Source: Helicobacter sp. 13S00482-2 (lineage in GTDB: Bacteria > Campylobacterota > Campylobacteria > Campylobacterales > Helicobacteraceae). From it: a stretch of DNA of 64,000 bases. Position 1 is the stretch's first letter; the number at the start of each line of letters is the position of its first letter. The position numbers and the translations under genes were made by a program. The notes beneath the pieces are model-generated. The model made no database searches and had not been told where the DNA came from. It saw only the letters and a list, made by a program, of their open reading frames with translations. Shown here in pieces: positions 9,159-20,486 of the stretch. Location of the stretch: contig NZ_MLAT01000003.1 in assembly GCF_002272795.1 (NCBI RefSeq), positions 1 to 64,000 of the forward strand. Direction: 5' to 3'.

Positions 9159-9548
9159 TTATCTTTTTGAGAATTGTGGGCTTCTTCTAGCTTTTTTCTT
9201 CCCGTATTTCTTTCTTTCAACGACTCGCGAATCTCTTGTGAGCAAACCTTTTGGCTTTAAGATAGCTCTAAATCCCAAATCATAAGCATTTAATGCCTTA
9301 GAAATTCCGTGTCTTAGAGCTTCTGCTTGTGCGGAATAGCCTCCCCCTAGAGTAACAGCTATAATATCTACAGACTTATCTTGTTTAGTAAGAATCAAAG
9401 GTTGCATCACCTTCATTTTGATAGCTTCGTGACCACCTAACCACTCATCTAAGGTTTGATTATTGATAGTCATCTTGCCAGTTCCGCCAATGAGCCAAAC
9501 CTTTGCTATTGCTGTCTTTCTCTTACCTGTTGCATAAATTTTTGCCAT
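9159..9548 (-). CDS. rpsI: 30S ribosomal protein S9
   Basis: 129 residues. It begins with the S9 signature [18 protein letters not shown] and ends with the basic [12 protein letters not shown] tail that reaches the P-site tRNA. It lies directly after rplM with a 12-base gap, the near-universal rplM-rpsI order, and is followed by a strong terminator. Confidence 0.97.
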   Translation of the reverse strand: MAKIYATGKRKTAIAKVWLIGGTGKMTINNQTLDEWLGGHEAIKMKVMQPLILTKQDKSVDIIAVTLGGGYSAQAEALRHGISKALNAYDLGFRAILKPKGLLTRDSRVVERKKYGKKKARRSPQFSKR

Positions 9549-9560
9549 TTGATAATTCCT

Positions 9561-9986
9561 TTATTTGCTTTTTGTAGTTTGGGCTGTATGAGGATGTTCG
9601 CTACCCTTATACACTTTTAGTTTCTTTATCATTGCTCTACCTAATTTTGTCTTTGGAAGCATTCCTCTAACAGCTAGATGATAAAGCTTCTCAGGAGATT
9701 TTTCTAGCATTTCTTTGAGTGTTTTACTTTTTGTGCTACCAAAATATCCCGAATGCGTGAAATATTCTTTATCTTCAAGTTTCATCCCAGAAAATTTTAC
9801 CTCGGTTGCATTGATAATGATGACAAAATCACCACAATCCACATTTGGAGTGTAGCAAGGCTTGTGCTTACCTCTTAAAATCGTAGCTACTTCTGTGATC
9901 AAACGACCGAATGTTTTATCCTTAGCATCTAAAACAACCCAATCGCGTTTTATTTCGCTAACTTTAGCAGTTTTTGTTATCTCCAT
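9561..9986 (-). CDS. rplM: 50S ribosomal protein L13
   Basis: 141 residues. Typical L13 sequence: [25 protein letters not shown] at the N-terminus, then [16 protein letters not shown] and [14 protein letters not shown]. It is the first gene of the rplM-rpsI operon. A TACAAT -10-like hexamer (10028-10033) lies about 40 bases upstream of the start. Confidence 0.97.
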   Translation of the reverse strand: MEITKTAKVSEIKRDWVVLDAKDKTFGRLITEVATILRGKHKPCYTPNVDCGDFVIIINATEVKFSGMKLEDKEYFTHSGYFGSTKSKTLKEMLEKSPEKLYHLAVRGMLPKTKLGRAMIKKLKVYKGSEHPHTAQTTKSK

Positions 9987-10027
9987 AATTATCGCCTTTG
10001 ATTAATCTATATGATTGAAAAACCGCC

Positions 10028-10033
10028 ATTGTA
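10028..10033 (-). promoter_or_regulatory. Putative -10 of rplM-rpsI
   Basis: TACAAT on the minus strand within TATACAATGG, about 40 bases upstream of the rplM start. Helicobacter housekeeping promoters are recognised mainly by the -10, so no -35 was required. Position and match only. Confidence 0.4.
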
Positions 10034-10073
10034 TATGTTTGTATCTTATAAATACCTTAATTTAAGAAATATT

Positions 10074-10547
10074 TTATCTAAAAGCCTGTTCTTGATATTC
10101 CAATATTCGCTTACTTTCAGGAGCAATGGTATATTCCTCATCGTATGCTTTTTGAATCACTGAGCGAATAATATCTCTTTGAGTTTGATAGCTTTTATCT
10201 TTGAGAATATCAAGGACAATAGAATAAAATTGTATATCTTGAACAACTGCATTAAAGGCACGATCCCTATCTTGCATATAAAGCTTCTCATCTTTTGCAT
10301 ATTCAGTTATCCAGATCACAATCCTATCAAAAACTTTTGAAGCTAGATTTGATGGCTTTACCATTTTATTTATGATGATTCTAGCTTGTTCAAGCTGTGC
10401 TTCAATATTAGGCCTACCCATATAAACAAGCACTGAAAGAAGCAACATTAATGTGTCAATCTTGGATCCAAGCGATCTTGTTTGCCACTTGATTAAAAAC
10501 TTTTGTAAATAAGTGAATTTTATTCTCTCTCTCATTATCTCATCCAT
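10074..10547 (-). CDS. Conserved hypothetical alpha-helical protein
   Basis: 157 residues, predicted mostly helical, soluble, with no signal peptide, Cys or enzyme motif. It lies beside rplM-rpsI in the same direction, 87 bases apart. H. pylori also has a hypothetical gene at this position as I recall, so it is probably a conserved Helicobacter protein of unknown role. The start ATG at 10547 is followed by basic MDEIMRERIKF; an alternative ATG four codons on is possible. Confidence 0.6.
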   Translation of the reverse strand: MDEIMRERIKFTYLQKFLIKWQTRSLGSKIDTLMLLLSVLVYMGRPNIEAQLEQARIIINKMVKPSNLASKVFDRIVIWITEYAKDEKLYMQDRDRAFNAVVQDIQFYSIVLDILKDKSYQTQRDIIRSVIQKAYDEEYTIAPESKRILEYQEQAFR

Positions 10548-10665
10548 ATTTTTTCTAAAAATTTATAAATATCAAGGATTTCTATCTTTAATATATAGGC
10601 AACCCTTTTATAAAAATAAGTATGTTATTATATAGAAAACTACACAAAATTTGTGAGGAGAGAAC

Positions 10666-11601
10666 ATGAAAATAGTTATTTTAGATGCAAAAACACTCGG
10701 AGAATCTGATTTAAGCGTGATAAAGACATTCGGTGAATTCACAATCTACCAAACAACCACTCCTGAAGAAACACTTAAGAATTCTCAAGATGCTGATATT
10801 ATATTGACAAATAAAGTGGTTCTTGATGCTCCCATATTAGAAAAACTTCCTAAACTTAAGCTCATTTGCGTAACAGCAACTGGAACAAATATCATTGATA
10901 TGCAAACAGCACAACAAAGAGGGATTATAGTTAAAAATGTTGCTGGGTATTCCACAAACAGCGTGGCACAACATACATTAACCCTAGCATTGAATCTATT
11001 ATCAAAACTAGCGTATTATGACCATTATTGCAAAAGCGGGGAGTGGTGCAAAAGCGATGTTTTTATGCATATTAACGGTGGATTAACCGAACTTGATGGC
11101 AAAAAATGGGGTATCATAGGACTTGGCAACATTGGCAAAAAAGTGGCTTTACTTGCGAGTTCCTTTGGCGGGGAAATTAGCTATACATCTACTAGTGGAA
11201 AAAATACCGATACCACCTACCCTCAAAAATCTCTTGAAGTTTTACTTAAAGAAAGCGATATTATCTCTATCCATGCTCCATTGAATGAGAATACGAAAAA
11301 TCTCATCTGCAAAAAAGAAATCTCTATGCTCAAAGAAGGTGCTATTCTTATTAATGTTGGGCGTGGTGGGATAGTGAATGAAACCGATATGGCCACAGCT
11401 TTAAAATCAAAAAATATATTTTTTGCCACAGATGTATTAGAAAAAGAGCCAATGGATAAAAATCATCCATTTTTAAATCCTCTCATTCAAGATAAAATAA
11501 TACTCACACCTCATATCGCCTGGGCATATGGAAATGCACGAAAAACACTGATTGAAATGGTGATTGAAAATATCAGGACTTTTGTACAAGGAAATCTATG
11601 A
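10666..11601 (+). CDS. D-2-hydroxyacid dehydrogenase (NAD-dependent)
   Basis: 311 residues. Rossmann motif WGIIGLGNIGKKVALLASSFG lies near 147-167. The catalytic Arg is in INVGRGG, the Glu in DVLEKEP and the His in LTPHIAWA, the complete triad of the family. It reduces 2-oxoacids or oxidises D-2-hydroxyacids; the precise substrate (hydroxypyruvate, phosphoglycerate, lactate) is not clear. At 311 residues it lacks the C-terminal ACT domain of long SerA proteins. AGGAGAG lies before the start; the stop overlaps the next start (ATGA), suggesting coupling with the ABC genes. Confidence 0.85.
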   Translation: MKIVILDAKTLGESDLSVIKTFGEFTIYQTTTPEETLKNSQDADIILTNKVVLDAPILEKLPKLKLICVTATGTNIIDMQTAQQRGIIVKNVAGYSTNSVAQHTLTLALNLLSKLAYYDHYCKSGEWCKSDVFMHINGGLTELDGKKWGIIGLGNIGKKVALLASSFGGEISYTSTSGKNTDTTYPQKSLEVLLKESDIISIHAPLNENTKNLICKKEISMLKEGAILINVGRGGIVNETDMATALKSKNIFFATDVLEKEPMDKNHPFLNPLIQDKIILTPHIAWAYGNARKTLIEMVIENIRTFVQGNL

Positions 11602-12293
11602 ATGCAACTTTGTTGAGCATACAAAATCTAAATAAAGGTTATGATAGAACTCAAATATTACATAACATCAATCTAGAAATTCCTTCAAATAAAATCATCG
11701 GATTATTGGGACCTAATGGTGTAGGAAAAACAACATTGATAAAAATTTTGGCAAGTTTATTAAACCAATATAATGGAAAAATACTTATTGATGGACATAA
11801 ACTAGGTATTGAGAGTAAAAAAATTATCTCCTATCTTCCTGATACTAGCTATTTGAATGAGAAATGGGATGCTCAAAAGATTCTAGATTTTTTTAAAGAT
11901 TTCTTTGAAGATTTTCAATATTCAAAATCACTAAAGCTTCTAAATCAATTTCACATTCCTTTAAATAAGCCTTTCAAGTCTCTATCAAAAGGAACAAAAG
12001 AGAAGCTACAACTCATAACAACTCTTTGCCGAAATGCCAAGCTTTATCTTTTCGATGAACCCATTGCTGGTGTAGATCCCTTAGCACGTCAAGAGATATT
12101 TGATCTGATATTGCAAAATCGCAACACGCAATCAAGTGTGATTATTTCAACTCATTTAGTATCTGATATTGAAAAATACGTGGATATGTGTATTTTTATC
12201 AAAGAAGGCAAAATCATTAAATTTGGAGATGTCCAAAGCATTAAACAGAACTATATGAATCTAGAAGAAGCCTTTAAGGGGAGTTTCAGATGA
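11598..12293 (+). CDS. ABC transporter ATP-binding protein
   Basis: 231 residues. Walker A is GPNGVGKTT (near residues 39-47), the degenerate signature is LSKGTKEKLQL, Walker B is LYLFDEPIAGVDP, and the switch His is in IISTHL. The short length and the LSKGTKEK signature fit the ABC-2 exporter class. It overlaps the preceding dehydrogenase stop and the following permease start by four bases each. Confidence 0.88.
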   Translation: MNATLLSIQNLNKGYDRTQILHNINLEIPSNKIIGLLGPNGVGKTTLIKILASLLNQYNGKILIDGHKLGIESKKIISYLPDTSYLNEKWDAQKILDFFKDFFEDFQYSKSLKLLNQFHIPLNKPFKSLSKGTKEKLQLITTLCRNAKLYLFDEPIAGVDPLARQEIFDLILQNRNTQSSVIISTHLVSDIEKYVDMCIFIKEGKIIKFGDVQSIKQNYMNLEEAFKGSFR

Positions 12294-13072
12294 GAAAAAT
12301 ATTCAAATATGATTTTTTAGATAATTATCTTGGGATTTTCTTCATCAATACATTATTGTGCATTTCCATACTAGGAATTGGATTTTTTTCACAAGAAGAA
12401 TATGCTAGGTATTTTGTTTCAGATATGATCAATATGATTTGTTTCATCATTTTAATTGTGAGTGGTTTTTTATGGATAGTATTTTTTATTTTGGGGGTTT
12501 TAGATTCTATCAATAAAAAAATGTTCTCCTCTCAGGGATATTTGACCTTTTCTTTACCTCTAAAAATTGATGAAATATTAATTCCAAAGATACTTATAAA
12601 TGTTTTTTGGGTGGCTTTTAGTTCGATTCTATTGGCTTTAACTCTATATATCAGTACTTTTTGGAATCACTATGGAATACTAAATATATTTTTTAAGCAG
12701 TTTATAGCAGGTATTATCTCGCATCCTATTTGGATTTTTTTAGCATATATAAATTTTTTGGTTTGGGTGGCTTTATTTTTGGTTAAATTTTTATTTATTC
12801 TTGGAATATTAAATATTGGTAGAATTAAAAAACATCGCCTAATGTTTGGAATCATCATATTTATAGTGCTGCAAGTCATTTTGGAAATCATCAAAAATCA
12901 ATTTTCTATTTTTGTTCCAAGCATTAAGGACTTTTATAATTTATTTGCGATGAATGCCTCAGGGCTTTATGATCAAGGTTATGGAATACAAATTCTCATC
13001 AATATAGCTGAATTAATTATAATGTATATTCTTGCACGTTATTTGATAAAAAACAAACTAGAGCTAGAGTAG
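12290..13072 (+). CDS. ABC-2-type membrane permease
   Basis: 260 residues with about six membrane segments and no other motif. It is the membrane partner of the ATPase just upstream (ATGA overlap). A segment resembling ABC-2 permeases, SSQGYLTFSLPLKIDEILIPK, lies between the second and third helices. The transported substrate is unknown. The 3' end holds a hairpin that also serves the opposing hemerythrin gene. Confidence 0.75.
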   Translation: MRKIFKYDFLDNYLGIFFINTLLCISILGIGFFSQEEYARYFVSDMINMICFIILIVSGFLWIVFFILGVLDSINKKMFSSQGYLTFSLPLKIDEILIPKILINVFWVAFSSILLALTLYISTFWNHYGILNIFFKQFIAGIISHPIWIFLAYINFLVWVALFLVKFLFILGILNIGRIKKHRLMFGIIIFIVLQVILEIIKNQFSIFVPSIKDFYNLFAMNASGLYDQGYGIQILINIAELIIMYILARYLIKNKLELE

Positions 13073-13078
13073 CTCTAG
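13050..13078 (-). terminator. Hairpin terminator for bacteriohemerythrin gene
   Basis: CTAGAGCTA (13058-13066), loop GAG and TAGCTCTAG (13070-13078) form a perfect 9-bp stem. On the minus strand it is followed by a T-rich tail (TTTGTTTTTT). It lies inside the last codons of the opposing permease gene. Confidence 0.65.
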
Positions 13079-13084
13079 AACAAA

Positions 13085-13645
13085 TCAATGCTTTAAACGA
13101 AGGATTTGCTTACAGAATCGGCAAATATATTTTGCATTCTCATGTTGTATTTTTGTATGAATTTCAAGGGGAACTTCGTGAATTTTATTCTTGCAAGAAC
13201 AAGTATAGGGGTATTTTTCCACATAAGCACTCAAATGTTTTTCAGCAAATGTTCTATCTTTGCAATACTTTCTTATAAGCATATCTTCTTTGAGAATATG
13301 CTGCAAAAGCCATTCTTTAGCGATAACTCCAATTTTTTCCTTCAAATCATTTGCAGAATGGACTTCTTTTACACACTTAGAAAAATCAATGATAATTTGA
13401 CGATGATGTTTTTTATGTTCATCTAATGCAGGATAGCCAATAGAAATCATATAATTCTCTTCATCCCTAAAGTGATCACGCATGTATTCAAAAAATTCTT
13501 TTAGAACCTCTTTTATTTCATCTTTTGAGACAGAATGATTGACCATCAAATAAGCTTTTTGGGCTAAATCAAAGAGCTTTTTATGCTGTGTGTCAATCAT
13601 CTCATTATCAACACTATAGCTTTCTTCCCATTTTGGAAGCAACAA
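13085..13645 (-). CDS. Bacteriohemerythrin with C-terminal Cys-rich extension
   Basis: 186 residues. The di-iron O2-binding ligands of hemerythrins are all present: His21, His58, Glu62, His77, His81, His116 and Asp121 (context DTQHKKL, MRDHFRDEE, DEHKKHH). It should bind O2 reversibly in the cytoplasm and deliver or sense it. Typical bacteriohemerythrins end near residue 135. This one adds about 50 residues with Cys149-x-Cys151 and Cys175-x-x-Cys178, spaced like a metal-binding knuckle. It is convergent with the ABC permease gene. Confidence 0.85.
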   Translation of the reverse strand: MLLPKWEESYSVDNEMIDTQHKKLFDLAQKAYLMVNHSVSKDEIKEVLKEFFEYMRDHFRDEENYMISIGYPALDEHKKHHRQIIIDFSKCVKEVHSANDLKEKIGVIAKEWLLQHILKEDMLIRKYCKDRTFAEKHLSAYVEKYPYTCSCKNKIHEVPLEIHTKIQHENAKYICRFCKQILRLKH

Positions 13646-13758
13646 CTCTATCTCCTCGAATTTTTATTTCATTCAAGCATATCAAAAAAATTAAAAATAA
13701 ACAATAAAATTTAAATTTAAAAGAATATAAAATTTTATTTTATTTTAGGCTAGACTTG

Positions 13759-16168
<2,410 letters not shown>

Positions 16169-16247
16169 GATGTTTTCCTAAGCTAGATTTTATTTTTAAT
16201 CATACATTGTTTTTGTACAATTATGATAAATCATTCAAAGGGTAAAA

Positions 16248-17339
16248 ATGGATTCTTATGAGTATGGCGAACTATTAAAAGAACTCAAAAATAAATGTGA
16301 AAATATCGCCAAAATTATCAAGCCTGAAAATCTTCAAAAGCGACTTGGTGAAATAATACAAATGCAGCAAGATCAAGACTTTTGGAATGATGCAAAAAAG
16401 GCAGGAGAAATCAGTAAAGAAAAAGTTAAGATTGAACGCATATTAAAAACTTACGATGATGCGAAAAATTCGATTGATGACTCCAGTGAGCTCTTTTCTT
16501 TGGTCTCTTCTGATAATGACTCTTCAACTCTAGAGCTTTTATTCCAAGAGGCTCCTGAACTAGATTCTAGAATAAAAAAAGTAGAAATAGAAGTGATGTT
16601 GAGTGGAGAAAATGATGGTGCCAACGCAATTGTTACAATACAACCTGGTGCAGGAGGCACTGAAAGTCAGGATTGGGGAAGCATTCTGTATCGAATGTAT
16701 TTAAGATGGGCTGAACGAAGAGGATTCAAAGCAGAAATTTTGGATTATCAAGATGGAGAAGAAGCAGGAATCAAGGGAGTAGCATTTCTTATCAAGGGTG
16801 AAAATGCTTATGGCTATATGAAAAGTGAAAATGGCGTACATCGCTTAGTAAGAATATCTCCTTTTGATGCAAATGCAAAAAGACATACAAGCTTTGCAAG
16901 TGTGCAAGTTAGTCCTGAGGTTGATGATAATATCGATATTGTTATTGAAGAAAAAGATCTAAGAATAGATACTTATCGGGCAAGTGGTGCAGGAGGACAG
17001 CATGTAAATAAAACAGAATCTGCTATCAGAATCACGCACCTCAGTACGGGAATTGTGGTGCAATGCCAAAATGATAGAAGTCAGCACAAAAACAAAGCTA
17101 CTGCATTAAAAATGCTCAAATCTAAACTCTATGAACTTGAACTTGAAAAACAAAATGCCTCAAATACAGGAGAAGAAAAAAGTGAAATTGGCTGGGGACA
17201 TCAGATCAGAAGTTATGTTTTAGCTCCCTACCAACAAGTCAAAGATGCTCGAAGCAACATCGCTTATAGCAATGTTGAAGCAATACTTGATGGAGATATT
17301 GATGAAATAATAGAAGGTGTTCTAATATCAAAAGCTTAA
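16248..17339 (+). CDS. prfB: Peptide chain release factor 2
   Basis: 363 residues read in one frame. The stop-recognition tripeptide Ser204-Pro205-Phe206 marks RF2 rather than RF1, and Gly249-Gly250-Gln251 (GAGGQHVNK) is the hydrolysis loop. It releases peptides at UAA and UGA. There is no internal UGA near codon 26, so the autoregulatory frameshift of many bacterial prfB genes is absent. It is followed by cheZ and U32 genes as in H. pylori. Confidence 0.96.
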   Translation: MDSYEYGELLKELKNKCENIAKIIKPENLQKRLGEIIQMQQDQDFWNDAKKAGEISKEKVKIERILKTYDDAKNSIDDSSELFSLVSSDNDSSTLELLFQEAPELDSRIKKVEIEVMLSGENDGANAIVTIQPGAGGTESQDWGSILYRMYLRWAERRGFKAEILDYQDGEEAGIKGVAFLIKGENAYGYMKSENGVHRLVRISPFDANAKRHTSFASVQVSPEVDDNIDIVIEEKDLRIDTYRASGAGGQHVNKTESAIRITHLSTGIVVQCQNDRSQHKNKATALKMLKSKLYELELEKQNASNTGEEKSEIGWGHQIRSYVLAPYQQVKDARSNIAYSNVEAILDGDIDEIIEGVLISKA

Positions 17340-17368
17340 AATTAATCTAAAATGTACCAAAAAAAATT

Positions 17369-17374
17369 TATAAT
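17369..17374 (+). promoter_or_regulatory. Putative -10 of cheZ
   Basis: TATAAT at 17369-17374, 28 bases before the cheZ ATG, followed by GAAGGAG as ribosome site. Confidence 0.5.
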
Positions 17375-17401
17375 GTTAAGGTTAAATCTGAAGGAGAACC
17401 A

Positions 17402-18103
17402 ATGACTCAAGAAGAACTAGATGCTTTGATAATGTCCAATGAAACCGATTTGGATGTAGAAAAAACTCCCCAAAAACAATCTGAAGAAGATGCACAAAAG
17501 CCCCAAGAAGAATTTACTGCGGGTTTTATTGATCCTAATAATTATAAAGTCGAAGCAGGTAAAAAATGGCCTCCTCCTCCTCCTACAGATGATCACAAAG
17601 TTGTTCATCAACTTGATGATGTCACCAAAGATTCAGAAGCAAAAGCAAGTGAAATATTTGATCAACTTGACAACATCAGTTCTAGTGCTGAAAAAATCAT
17701 TAAATCCTCTAAAGAGATCAAAAAATACTTTGAAAAGCATCAACAGATTTTTGAAAAATTGTCTGAAAAATTCCCAAAAATAAAAAGCTTTAGCGATTCA
17801 TTGGAAGAATCAAAAAAGATCTCAGCTATCTTAAAAAATATCCTAGATGATGCCAATGATTGCTCTGATGCTTGTATGCAAGCAATGGATATTATGCAGT
17901 TTCAAGATATTCACAGACAAAAAATTGAACGTGTTATTAATGTAATGAGAGCCTTAGCTCAATATATGAATTCTTTATTTGAAGGCAAGATTGACGATTC
18001 TAAACGGGTAAGCTCTGCAGTCTATATAACAGGAGATACCAAAGAAGATATGGCAAGTGAAGATGATATTGAAGCCCTAATTGCATCATTTGGGAAAAAA
18101 TAA
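17402..18103 (+). CDS. cheZ: CheZ-type chemotaxis phosphatase (remote homologue)
   Basis: 233 residues. The CheZ catalytic D-x-x-x-Q is visible as Asp169 and Gln173 in FQDIHRQKIERVINVM, within a long helical region (about 80-200). The N-terminus is acidic with a Pro run (KWPPPPPTDD) and the C-terminus ends in an amphipathic EDDIEALIASFGKK tail, the CheY-binding type. It dephosphorylates CheY-P to reset the flagellar motor. Location next to prfB matches the divergent CheZ known in H. pylori. Its stop overlaps the next start by one base. Confidence 0.85.
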   Translation: MTQEELDALIMSNETDLDVEKTPQKQSEEDAQKPQEEFTAGFIDPNNYKVEAGKKWPPPPPTDDHKVVHQLDDVTKDSEAKASEIFDQLDNISSSAEKIIKSSKEIKKYFEKHQQIFEKLSEKFPKIKSFSDSLEESKKISAILKNILDDANDCSDACMQAMDIMQFQDIHRQKIERVINVMRALAQYMNSLFEGKIDDSKRVSSAVYITGDTKEDMASEDDIEALIASFGKK

Positions 18104-19383
18104 TGTCTCATAATTTGTCAAAAAGAGTTCAACTGCTCTCTCCAGCTGGCAATCTTACAAAACTAAAGATTGCTATTGATTATGGTGCAGACGCTGTTTA
18201 TGGGGGTGTGAGTCACTTCTCATTACGCAATCGTGCAGGAAAAGACTTCGATCTAGAAAGCTTCAAAAAGGGTATTGATTATGCACATTCTAAAAACAAG
18301 AAAGTATTTGTAACCATCAATGGTTTTCCCTTCAATTCCCAACTCAAGCTCCTTGAAAATCATATCGCCAAAATGGCAGAATTATCTCCAGATGCTTTTA
18401 TCGTAGCAGCACCTGGAGTGGTTAGATTAAGTAAAAAAATTGCTCCTGAAATTCCTGTGCATCTCTCAACTCAGGCAAATGTTTTGAATGTATTGGATGC
18501 AGAAGTTTTTTATGAGATGGGCGTAAAAAGAATCGTTGCTGCAAGAGAACTTAGCTTAAAAGATGCGATTGAAATAAAAAAATATCTTCCTGATCTTGAA
18601 TTAGAAATTTTTGTACACGGAAGTATGTGTTTTGCATTCTCAGGTAGATGCCTAATATCCTCTCTTCAAAATGGACGTGTTCCCAATAGAGGAAGTTGTG
18701 CGAATGACTGTAGATTCGACTATGAATATTATGTAAAAAATCCGGATAATGGCGTGATGATGAGATTAGAGGAAGAAGAAGGAATTGGAACCCACATTTT
18801 TAATTCAAAAGATCTCAATCTAGCTAGTCACATCAAAGAAATTTTAGATTCTGGAGTTATTGATGCTTTAAAAATTGAAGGAAGAACCAAATCAACATAT
18901 TATGCAGGACTTACAGCCAGAACTTATAAATTAGCCATTGAGGATTATTATAAGGGTATCTATAGACCTGATTTTTATCAAAATGAACTCCACACTTTAA
19001 AAAATCGTGGATTCACAGATGGTTATTTAATAAGAAGACCTCATGAAAAACTTGATACCCAAAACCATCTAACTGCAATCAGTGAAGGAAGTTATCAGGT
19101 TAATGGTGAAGTAAATGAAGATGGAAAGTATTTTTTATGTAAATACACCACTAAGGTGGGTTATCCTTATGAAATTGTGTTTCCCACCGACAAACAAATC
19201 AAATGTGTCGAGAACGAAATTGGCAAAATTTACCAAGAGGGTGAAAAATTTTATCTTATTTTGAATAAGATTATTTTGGAAAACAACAAAGAGCTCACAG
19301 AAATTCATAGTGGTAATATAAACCCTATCTTGCTTCCTGAAATCTTGCCTCCATATACATTTTTGAGGGTAAAAACAAATTAA
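18103..19383 (+). CDS. Peptidase U32 family protein (TrhP/YegQ-like)
   Basis: 426 residues. The U32 signature EIFVHGSMCFAFSGRCLIS is present near 165-185, together with the family's conserved N-terminal SPAGNLTKLKIAIDYGADAVYGG. Once called a collagenase in H. pylori; characterised relatives (E. coli TrhP) take part in prephenate-dependent tRNA U34 hydroxylation, which I consider likelier. Cys residues in the signature and in the following SCANDCRFDYEYYV may bind an iron-sulfur cluster. Follows cheZ without a gap. Confidence 0.85.
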   Translation: MSHNLSKRVQLLSPAGNLTKLKIAIDYGADAVYGGVSHFSLRNRAGKDFDLESFKKGIDYAHSKNKKVFVTINGFPFNSQLKLLENHIAKMAELSPDAFIVAAPGVVRLSKKIAPEIPVHLSTQANVLNVLDAEVFYEMGVKRIVAARELSLKDAIEIKKYLPDLELEIFVHGSMCFAFSGRCLISSLQNGRVPNRGSCANDCRFDYEYYVKNPDNGVMMRLEEEEGIGTHIFNSKDLNLASHIKEILDSGVIDALKIEGRTKSTYYAGLTARTYKLAIEDYYKGIYRPDFYQNELHTLKNRGFTDGYLIRRPHEKLDTQNHLTAISEGSYQVNGEVNEDGKYFLCKYTTKVGYPYEIVFPTDKQIKCVENEIGKIYQEGEKFYLILNKIILENNKELTEIHSGNINPILLPEILPPYTFLRVKTN

Positions 19384-19393
19384 AGGAGTCCAA

Positions 19394-19888
19394 ATGGATT
19401 TTATATCAGTTGTCATGGGAAGTAAAACCGACTGGGGCATTATGAGTGAATGTATTGAAGTATTCAAAAAATTTGATGTAAATTTTGAAGTGATCATTAG
19501 CTCTGCACATAGAAGCCCTAATCGCACCAAAGATTATGTTCAAAAAGCAGAAAAAAAAGGTGCAGTAGTTTTTATTGCCGCAGCAGGTATGGCAGCTCAT
19601 TTGGCAGGAGCAATTGCATCTCAAACATGTAAGCCAGTCATTGGGGTGCCTCTAAGTGGTGGTGCCCTAGATGGAATAGATGCTCTTTTATCTACAGTTC
19701 AAATGCCCGCAGGAATGCCTGTAGGAACACTTGCTATTGGTAAAGCGGGGGCTATTAATGCAGCTTATATGGCAATGCAAATCTTGAGTTTAAAAAATAC
19801 AGATTTAAGTGCAAAACTCATAGAAGATCGTATTAATAAGGCAAAAAAGCTTGAACTTGATTCCAAAGAAATTGAGATTTTGCTGTAG
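19394..19888 (+). CDS. purE: N5-carboxyaminoimidazole ribonucleotide mutase
   Basis: 164 residues, class I PurE. The family core is present: VMGSKTDWGIM, then SAHRSPNRTKDYV (the active-site His), AAAGMAAHLAGAIAS, and GVPLSGGALDGIDALLSTVQMP. It moves the carboxyl group of N5-CAIR to C4 in purine synthesis. AAAGGAG precedes the start; ten bases separate it from the U32 gene. With purB in the same window it suggests de novo purine synthesis is at least partly kept, unlike H. pylori as I recall. Confidence 0.95.
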   Translation: MDFISVVMGSKTDWGIMSECIEVFKKFDVNFEVIISSAHRSPNRTKDYVQKAEKKGAVVFIAAAGMAAHLAGAIASQTCKPVIGVPLSGGALDGIDALLSTVQMPAGMPVGTLAIGKAGAINAAYMAMQILSLKNTDLSAKLIEDRINKAKKLELDSKEIEILL

Positions 19889-19982
19889 GATTTTGATTCT
19901 TTGAAATTTTTGACCATTTATTTTTATTGATTATTTTAAAAATTTATGCAAAAATTACTCAACCATATAGAGAAAGGCACAA

Positions 19983-20486
19983 ATGGAAAATACTCCAAAT
20001 CCTACTTGGCTAAGCCTAAAAGAGTTTGTCAAACTCTCTGGCATTGAAGAAAAAAGAGTTTTAGAACTCATCAATGAGGGTGCTATTATCAGCAAAACTC
20101 ATAAAAATACCCTCTTTATAGATGCTTCAAGCGGTGCTCAGAGTATCGTTAAAAGTGTGGAAAATAACCTTGTGTCAGCTGATATGAGTGGAAATTCTTT
20201 AGATCCTGTGTTCGTGGAAAAAACCATCAATACTATTTTAGGACTTCATGATAAGGTCATTAGTGCAAAAGATGAAACTATTGGGGCTTTTAAAAATGAA
20301 AATATTTTTTTAAAAGATGCTCTCATATCAATGCAAGAAGTGTATGATGATGATAAAAAAACAATAGACACTATAAGAAATGAACTACAAAAAGCAAGAG
20401 AAGAAATCGAATTTATGAAAAGAAAATATCGTCTGATGTGGGGAAAAGTCTCTGGATTAACTGGAGGTAATGGGCGTGAAAATTGA
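19983..20486 (+). CDS. Conserved Campylobacterota protein, DUF3972-like
   Basis: 167 residues. The N-terminus (to about 40) resembles a winged/helix-turn-helix type fold (WLSLKEFVKLSGIEEKRVLELI), followed by a short link and a coiled-coil from about 80 (INTILGLHDKVISAKDETI onward) to a basic MKRKYRLMWGK end. It resembles the DUF3972 proteins of Campylobacter and Helicobacter, of unknown function. AGAAAGG lies upstream. It overlaps the next gene's start region. Confidence 0.65.
   Translation: MENTPNPTWLSLKEFVKLSGIEEKRVLELINEGAIISKTHKNTLFIDASSGAQSIVKSVENNLVSADMSGNSLDPVFVEKTINTILGLHDKVISAKDETIGAFKNENIFLKDALISMQEVYDDDKKTIDTIRNELQKAREEIEFMKRKYRLMWGKVSGLTGGNGREN

Noticed and set aside
9014-9220. 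A 68-codon minus-strand frame overlapping the end of rpsI
   Set aside because: It is a shadow of rpsI plus its terminator, with no ribosome site.
16248-16340. Programmed frameshift in prfB
   Set aside because: One continuous frame runs from ATG to the stop; no early UGA with a slippery CUU is present.
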